NCBI GenBank assembly: GCA_019058515.1
Contig: JAHPYY010000182.1
Span: 1-8,076, forward strand
DNA from: Promethearchaeota archaeon
GTDB taxonomy: Archaea > Asgardarchaeota > Lokiarchaeia > Sigynarchaeales > SOKP01
Length of the DNA stretch: 8,076 nucleotides
Direction: 5' to 3'
Made by a program: the position numbers and the translations under genes. This document shows, in pieces, positions 4,386-8,076 of the stretch. The notes below the pieces were generated by a model that searched no databases, was not told the origin of the DNA, and was given only the letters and a program-made list of their open reading frames with translations. Numbering within the stretch: position 1 is the first letter of the stretch; each line of letters starts with the position of its first letter.

Positions 4386-5396
4386 ATGGCTAAAGTTTTA
4401 CATATTTCAGAAAACAGCGTAAAAGATGCTTGGCTCTCCGCTGTAATTCAAACATTATATGGCGGAGACGACATAAAAACCGAATACGATAAGTCAGAGG
4501 ACACACCATCTAAAGACGTTACGGCTTTAATAGAGGTAAAATCTCCCATGAGCGAGCCAATAACGAGGAAGGGGAGATTAATTAAAATTAACTCGAAGTA
4601 CGGCAATTCTTACGAGGTATACGGTTGCATGGCAGATACATATCTCATAGGATCAATTCAGAGCGGATATATTGAGGAGATTATGGAAGGTGTGAACGAT
4701 CATTACATTTGGGATTCAGGAAAGAGTTTCCCTTACTCTTACCACGATAGAATTTTCAATTACAAGCCTTTCTCATTGGAGGATTCCATCCACGCTCAAT
4801 ACGATTTAACTACTGTCAATAATGAATTTGTCCGAAACCATCAGAAACTAATTGAAGCAAAAGAGGTAATTAAGACGAATGAATCGGTTATATGGAAATT
4901 GAAAAATGGTGCGGAGTTAGATATAGACAAGCAAATATCAGAGCAAATTGGTATTGAAAAAATTCCTATAAGTTTTCTAGAGTTTCCAAGTGTGAATCAA
5001 ATAGAGTACATTATTCAAAAATTAAAGGAGAGACCTTTTTCTCGTAGAGCACAAGCAATAACATGGAGACCATTAGTAGATCCCTTTCATATCGATCCTC
5101 CATGTTTACAAAGAATATTTATGAGGATTAAAAACAATCAATTGGTAATGCAAACGACTTGGAGGAGCAGAGATTTGTTTCGGGCTTGGGAGGCTAACGT
5201 GAATGGGATGATTAGAATACAGAAAAAGGTTGCACAGCAATTAGATGTTAATATAGGACATTACCTAGATTTTAGCAATTCGCTTCACATTTATGGTACA
5301 TCCATTCCCGAAGCTAAAGATATGCTCTTAAGAATGAAAAATAAAGGAGAATTACCAAAAAAATTTGAAGAGCTAATTAGAAAAGAAAATAATTAA
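4386..5396 (+). CDS. thyA: Thymidylate synthase (ThyA type, archaeal), with central insertion
   Basis: The enzyme methylates dUMP to dTMP with a methylene-folate or related C1 carrier. The catalytic core is clear and its spacing equals that of E. coli TS: Arg220-Arg221 (SRRAQAITWRP), nucleophile Cys240 (DPPCLQRI), Arg260-Ser-Arg-Asp263 (TTWRSRDLF), Asn271 (AWEANVNGM) and His301/Tyr303 (SLHIYG). Asn271 aligns with the Asn that selects dUMP; dCMP hydroxymethylases have Asp there. The N-terminal SVKDAWLSAV and the FPYSYHDRIF block (115-124) also fit. Length is 336 residues, against about 220 for methanogen-type and 264 for bacterial enzymes. About 70 extra residues lie between YHDRIF and NQIEYIIQKL (roughly 126-200), highly charged and probably helical. 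The C-terminus ends 33 residues after HIY, shorter than in E. coli. Its stop overlaps the converging AOR stop by four bases (5393-5396). Confidence 0.86.
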   Translation: MAKVLHISENSVKDAWLSAVIQTLYGGDDIKTEYDKSEDTPSKDVTALIEVKSPMSEPITRKGRLIKINSKYGNSYEVYGCMADTYLIGSIQSGYIEEIMEGVNDHYIWDSGKSFPYSYHDRIFNYKPFSLEDSIHAQYDLTTVNNEFVRNHQKLIEAKEVIKTNESVIWKLKNGAELDIDKQISEQIGIEKIPISFLEFPSVNQIEYIIQKLKERPFSRRAQAITWRPLVDPFHIDPPCLQRIFMRIKNNQLVMQTTWRSRDLFRAWEANVNGMIRIQKKVAQQLDVNIGHYLDFSNSLHIYGTSIPEAKDMLLRMKNKGELPKKFEELIRKENN

Positions 5397-7273
5397 ACTA
5401 TTCCAAGTTCCTTGAGTTTTTCTTCTGAAGGTTTACCAGTTTCCCATTCCCATCCTCGTCTTTTATAATATTCTTTAAGGTTATTATCTAATTTTAGTTC
5501 TACTCCAACGGATCTTCCTGTTTTTAGAGGTTTTAAGACATGAGCGGGAAGTTTATCGTCAGCCCGCGTTATCCCTAAGTTACAGTTTATTAATCTCTTA
5601 AGGTTGTTTATACGCTCTCCAACCCTGAGTAGACTCTTTGTCCTAAAACTTAAACCAGTGGCTGCATTTATAAATTCGGTTACCTGAGCAAACGATGGGC
5701 CCAGGAAATTGCAATTCACACCAGAATCATCAATAGCTCTGAAATCTTGCATATTTGAAACACCTCTCTCTCTTTTCTTTATATCATATCTGTCATTTCC
5801 GGTTTTCATCCTCATTTTACCCTCTTCAATGGTTTTTATCTCCACATTAAACCAATCGGCTTTCTCATGACTCGCACCTATACAGCTAGTCATATAATTT
5901 AGTGCTTGTCCTGCGAAGGCTCTTGGATCGTGCATGGGAATTTCTAATCCTTTAACATGCGCAGCTAATTCTGGATCAACGCCAAATTTCTCAGCCATTA
6001 CTTTTACACCCTCGGCAAGAACATTTCCGATTCCCTTTCGTAAAGCAATTTGATCTATTAATTGGTGAATAACCTTGGCATTGCCCCATTTTAATTCTTC
6101 AACTGATATATCCTCCAGAAATTGATTAATTTGATCTATACCCTGGTTATTTTCCACTAGGTAAATCAGAAATGAGATTGATACGCCACCAGAGATTGTA
6201 TCAATACCAAGTATATTACACTTATGATTTGCAAGTATAACCTCTTTTGAATCAAACAATCCACACATAGGGCCAAACGCAGCTACAGTTTCGTATTCTG
6301 GTCCGTCTACTTCAATATCTTTTCCATCCAATTGGATCAATGTGACTTTACCACATCTTAAGGTACACCCAGCACAACCATAGCCAAATTGTGGATAATT
6401 CTCTTTTATTGTTTTTCCTACCAATTTTTCAGCTGGAAACTCGGTCTCCGTAAAATAATAGGCAGGAGTATCTCCTAAAGTCATACCAAGATCAAGATAT
6501 CCATTTGTACCATATAAATAATATAACGCAGGGGCAGCAGCTTTCATAAGATCAGCGTTCGTTTCGTCTTCGAATATTTTTCGTATTTCGCGTATCTTTT
6601 CGCTGTTAGAGACCTCAATTTGATTTTTTCCATGAATAACAAGCGCTTTTAGGTTTTTTGAGCCCATTATGGCTCCAAAACCGCACCTACCTTGGGCTCT
6701 TCCTTCATCGTTCATGATCGCTGCATATTTCACTAATGATTCTCCCGCAGGACCTATACACGCTACCTTAACTTTTTCATTTGCAGTTTCCTCTTTAATT
6801 AATCTTTGAGTTTCGTAACTATCTTTTCCCCAAAGATGGTTAGCTTCTTTAAATTCTACATTTGAATCATTTATGTATATATATACAGGATTATTTGATT
6901 TCCCCGTAATAATAATCGCATCAAATCCGCTTTTCTTAAGCATAATAGGGAAATATCCCCCAGATGTGCCTTCTCCCCAAATTCCCGTCAGTGGAGAAAT
7001 CCCAGACACAGAGTACCTTCCCGAGGAAGGTCTCAGAGTACCTGTTACTGGTCCAGTTGCGAAGATTATAGGATTTATTTCATTGAAAGGATCTTGCTTT
7101 AGTTTTCCGTAATCCTCCGAACTCAACATATCGTACAATAGTTTTGCGCTTAATCCAGTTCCACCTAAATAATCTTCTGCTAATTTAGGGTCTAAATCTT
7201 TAGTTCCAATGCTATGAGTTGATAAATTTACATAAAGTATTTTTCCATTATATCCAAATAATTTTTCAGTCAT
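5393..7273 (-). CDS. aor: Tungsten-dependent aldehyde:ferredoxin oxidoreductase
   Basis: AOR oxidises aldehydes to carboxylic acids with ferredoxin, or runs in reverse, using a tungsten bis-pterin and one 4Fe-4S cluster in the cytoplasm. The 626 residues cover the family (P. furiosus AOR is 605). The N-terminal domain has GKILYVNLS (10-18) and YLGGTGLSAKLLYD (35-48). A cofactor-contact region lies at 72-109 (ATGPVTGTLRPSSGR, then GTSGGYFP), with GRCGFGAIMGSKNLKALVIHG at 195-215. Cluster ligands are Cys300, Cys303, Cys307 (CAGCTLRC) and Cys521 (GVNCNFLG). GPEYET at 324-329 and DPRAFAGQAL at 449-458, with His469 beyond, complete the active-site landmarks. ATG 7273 follows a GGTGA ribosome site at six-base spacing, 18 bp after the dehydrogenase stop, so the two form an operon. 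Substrate cannot be told from sequence; the GASH stretch (usually GACH or GADH) suggests a divergent subfamily. Confidence 0.92.
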   Translation of the reverse strand: MTEKLFGYNGKILYVNLSTHSIGTKDLDPKLAEDYLGGTGLSAKLLYDMLSSEDYGKLKQDPFNEINPIIFATGPVTGTLRPSSGRYSVSGISPLTGIWGEGTSGGYFPIMLKKSGFDAIIITGKSNNPVYIYINDSNVEFKEANHLWGKDSYETQRLIKEETANEKVKVACIGPAGESLVKYAAIMNDEGRAQGRCGFGAIMGSKNLKALVIHGKNQIEVSNSEKIREIRKIFEDETNADLMKAAAPALYYLYGTNGYLDLGMTLGDTPAYYFTETEFPAEKLVGKTIKENYPQFGYGCAGCTLRCGKVTLIQLDGKDIEVDGPEYETVAAFGPMCGLFDSKEVILANHKCNILGIDTISGGVSISFLIYLVENNQGIDQINQFLEDISVEELKWGNAKVIHQLIDQIALRKGIGNVLAEGVKVMAEKFGVDPELAAHVKGLEIPMHDPRAFAGQALNYMTSCIGASHEKADWFNVEIKTIEEGKMRMKTGNDRYDIKKRERGVSNMQDFRAIDDSGVNCNFLGPSFAQVTEFINAATGLSFRTKSLLRVGERINNLKRLINCNLGITRADDKLPAHVLKPLKTGRSVGVELKLDNNLKEYYKRRGWEWETGKPSEEKLKELGIV

Positions 7274-7279
7274 TTTTTT

Positions 7280-7284
7280 TCACC
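7280..7284 (-). promoter_or_regulatory. Ribosome binding site GGTGA of the AOR gene
   Basis: The minus strand reads GGTGA, six A residues, then ATG 7273. It sits in the 18-bp gap after the alcohol dehydrogenase stop (7292-7294), supporting translation of AOR from the same mRNA. Confidence 0.55.
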
Positions 7285-7291
7285 ATATTGA

Positions 7292-8076
7292 TTAAAAATC
7301 GATGTTTTTTCCATCGTAAGCGTATTCATATATTTTTTTATAAATTTCCTCATTAATTGGGCGCAGAGAATATAGAGTAACTCCATCTTCAAACGAGTAA
7401 TTTGCTAGTACATCGATCCTTTTTTCGTATTCTTCTCGATCGATCTCTAATTCCTTAATATCTTTGACGCAGGTCGGTGCATTAAGTGAACGCATAAATT
7501 TTTTTATCGCCTCTATGAAGTTTCTCAAAGCAGTTTCTCGTTCTATGTCAGCAGTTTCTACACAAAAAATAGGGCAGAGTTCTTTCCACTTATCCGTGAT
7601 TTTAGCATGGAATGCTAAAGCATAAGGCGTAAACATTCCTACCGAGAGTCCATGATGTACACCTAGAATTTTACCGAAACTATGACCCAAAGCATGATCT
7701 ATTCCTGTCATTGTATTACCAAATGCTAATCCAGCAAGAGTGGCTGCAAATTGCATATGCTGGCGCGCTTCTAAGTCTTTTGCCCCATATTTATAAGCCC
7801 GAGGAAGAAATTTAATAATTTCTTTTATAGCAGTTACAGCTATGGCATCAGTTAAGGGATTTGCTACATTAATCATAAAAGCGCCTATAGCGTGAGAAAA
7901 TGCATCCATACCAGTGGCCATTGTCAAAAATGAAGGCATATCTTTAACAAAATCTACATCTAAAATCGCTATATCTGGTATTAATTCATCGTGCATTATT
8001 TCAAGTTTTTTAGGGGGATCTCTGGCTGTGTCAGTGGCAACCGCAGCTGAAGTTACCTCTGATCCCGTTCCTGAAG
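7292..8076 (-). CDS. Iron-containing alcohol dehydrogenase (5' end outside window)
   Basis: This group III dehydrogenase interconverts alcohols and aldehydes with NAD(P). The frame is open to the window edge: before the internal Met at 7996 it reads SGTGSEVTSAAVATDTARD, the end of the nucleotide-binding domain with the family GTGSE motif, so 7996 is not the start. About 260 C-terminal residues are present of an expected 380-400. Metal ligands, numbered from that Met, are Asp31 and His35 (GMDAFSHAIG), His101 (GIDHALGH) and His115 (GVHHG); the four- and fourteen-residue spacings equal those of E. coli FucO. Supporting stretches are ANPLTDAIAVTAIKEI (45-60) and ARQHMQFAATLAGLAFGNTMTG (77-98). 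It ends 18 bp before AOR on the same strand, suggesting alcohol-aldehyde-acid interconversion. Cofactor and substrate are not resolved. Confidence 0.9.
   Translation of the reverse strand, partial: SGTGSEVTSAAVATDTARDPPKKLEIMHDELIPDIAILDVDFVKDMPSFLTMATGMDAFSHAIGAFMINVANPLTDAIAVTAIKEIIKFLPRAYKYGAKDLEARQHMQFAATLAGLAFGNTMTGIDHALGHSFGKILGVHHGLSVGMFTPYALAFHAKITDKWKELCPIFCVETADIERETALRNFIEAIKKFMRSLNAPTCVKDIKELEIDREEYEKRIDVLANYSFEDGVTLYSLRPINEEIYKKIYEYAYDGKNIDF

Overview
The window looks like a chromosomal segment of an Asgard archaeon (Promethearchaeota, probably Lokiarchaeia-like). The evidence is AT-rich DNA, GGTGA-type ribosome sites, TATA-box promoters, a methanogen-type thymidylate synthase, a tungsten aldehyde oxidoreductase, a longin/SNARE-like small protein, and seven-helix membrane proteins with a C-terminal eight-cysteine zinc finger. 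The last two families I recognise from memory as typical of Lokiarchaeal genomes; no search was run.

Layout. Positions 1-92 hold the 3' end of an unidentified plus-strand gene. Positions 145-1334 (minus) form a two-gene operon for nucleotide-pool cleaning: a Maf-type pyrophosphatase followed by a YjjX/DUF84 NTPase, coupled by a GTGA start/stop overlap. Positions 1514-2560 (plus) hold what reads as one gene, a seven-helix membrane protein plus FYVE/RING-like zinc finger. It is broken into pieces by three apparent single-base losses, each at a short homopolymer. Positions 2677-3402 (plus) encode a second seven-helix protein that resembles the first in its last two helices. Positions 3471-3881 (plus) encode the longin-like protein. 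It converges on a minus-strand MoaD/ubiquitin-like sulfur carrier (3890-4189) that ends in Gly-Gly and seems to start at a rare AUU codon. Positions 4190-4385 are a divergent promoter region with two TATA boxes, a palindrome and a perfect 11-bp inverted repeat. Positions 4386-5396 (plus) encode a thymidylate synthase with a large central insertion; its stop codon overlaps that of a converging operon. That operon (5393-8076, minus) reads iron-dependent alcohol dehydrogenase (5' end beyond the window), then tungsten aldehyde:ferredoxin oxidoreductase.

How the genes fit together. The dehydrogenase and AOR could interconvert alcohol, aldehyde and acid using NAD(P) and ferredoxin. The MoaD-like protein could supply the dithiolene sulfur of the tungstopterin that AOR needs, or act as a ubiquitin-like modifier. 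Thymidylate synthase, Maf and YjjX all concern nucleotide supply or quality. The membrane/zinc-finger and longin proteins belong to the membrane and trafficking-like inventory of Asgard archaea; their functions are unknown. I saw no CRISPR array, tRNA, rRNA or complete insertion sequence.
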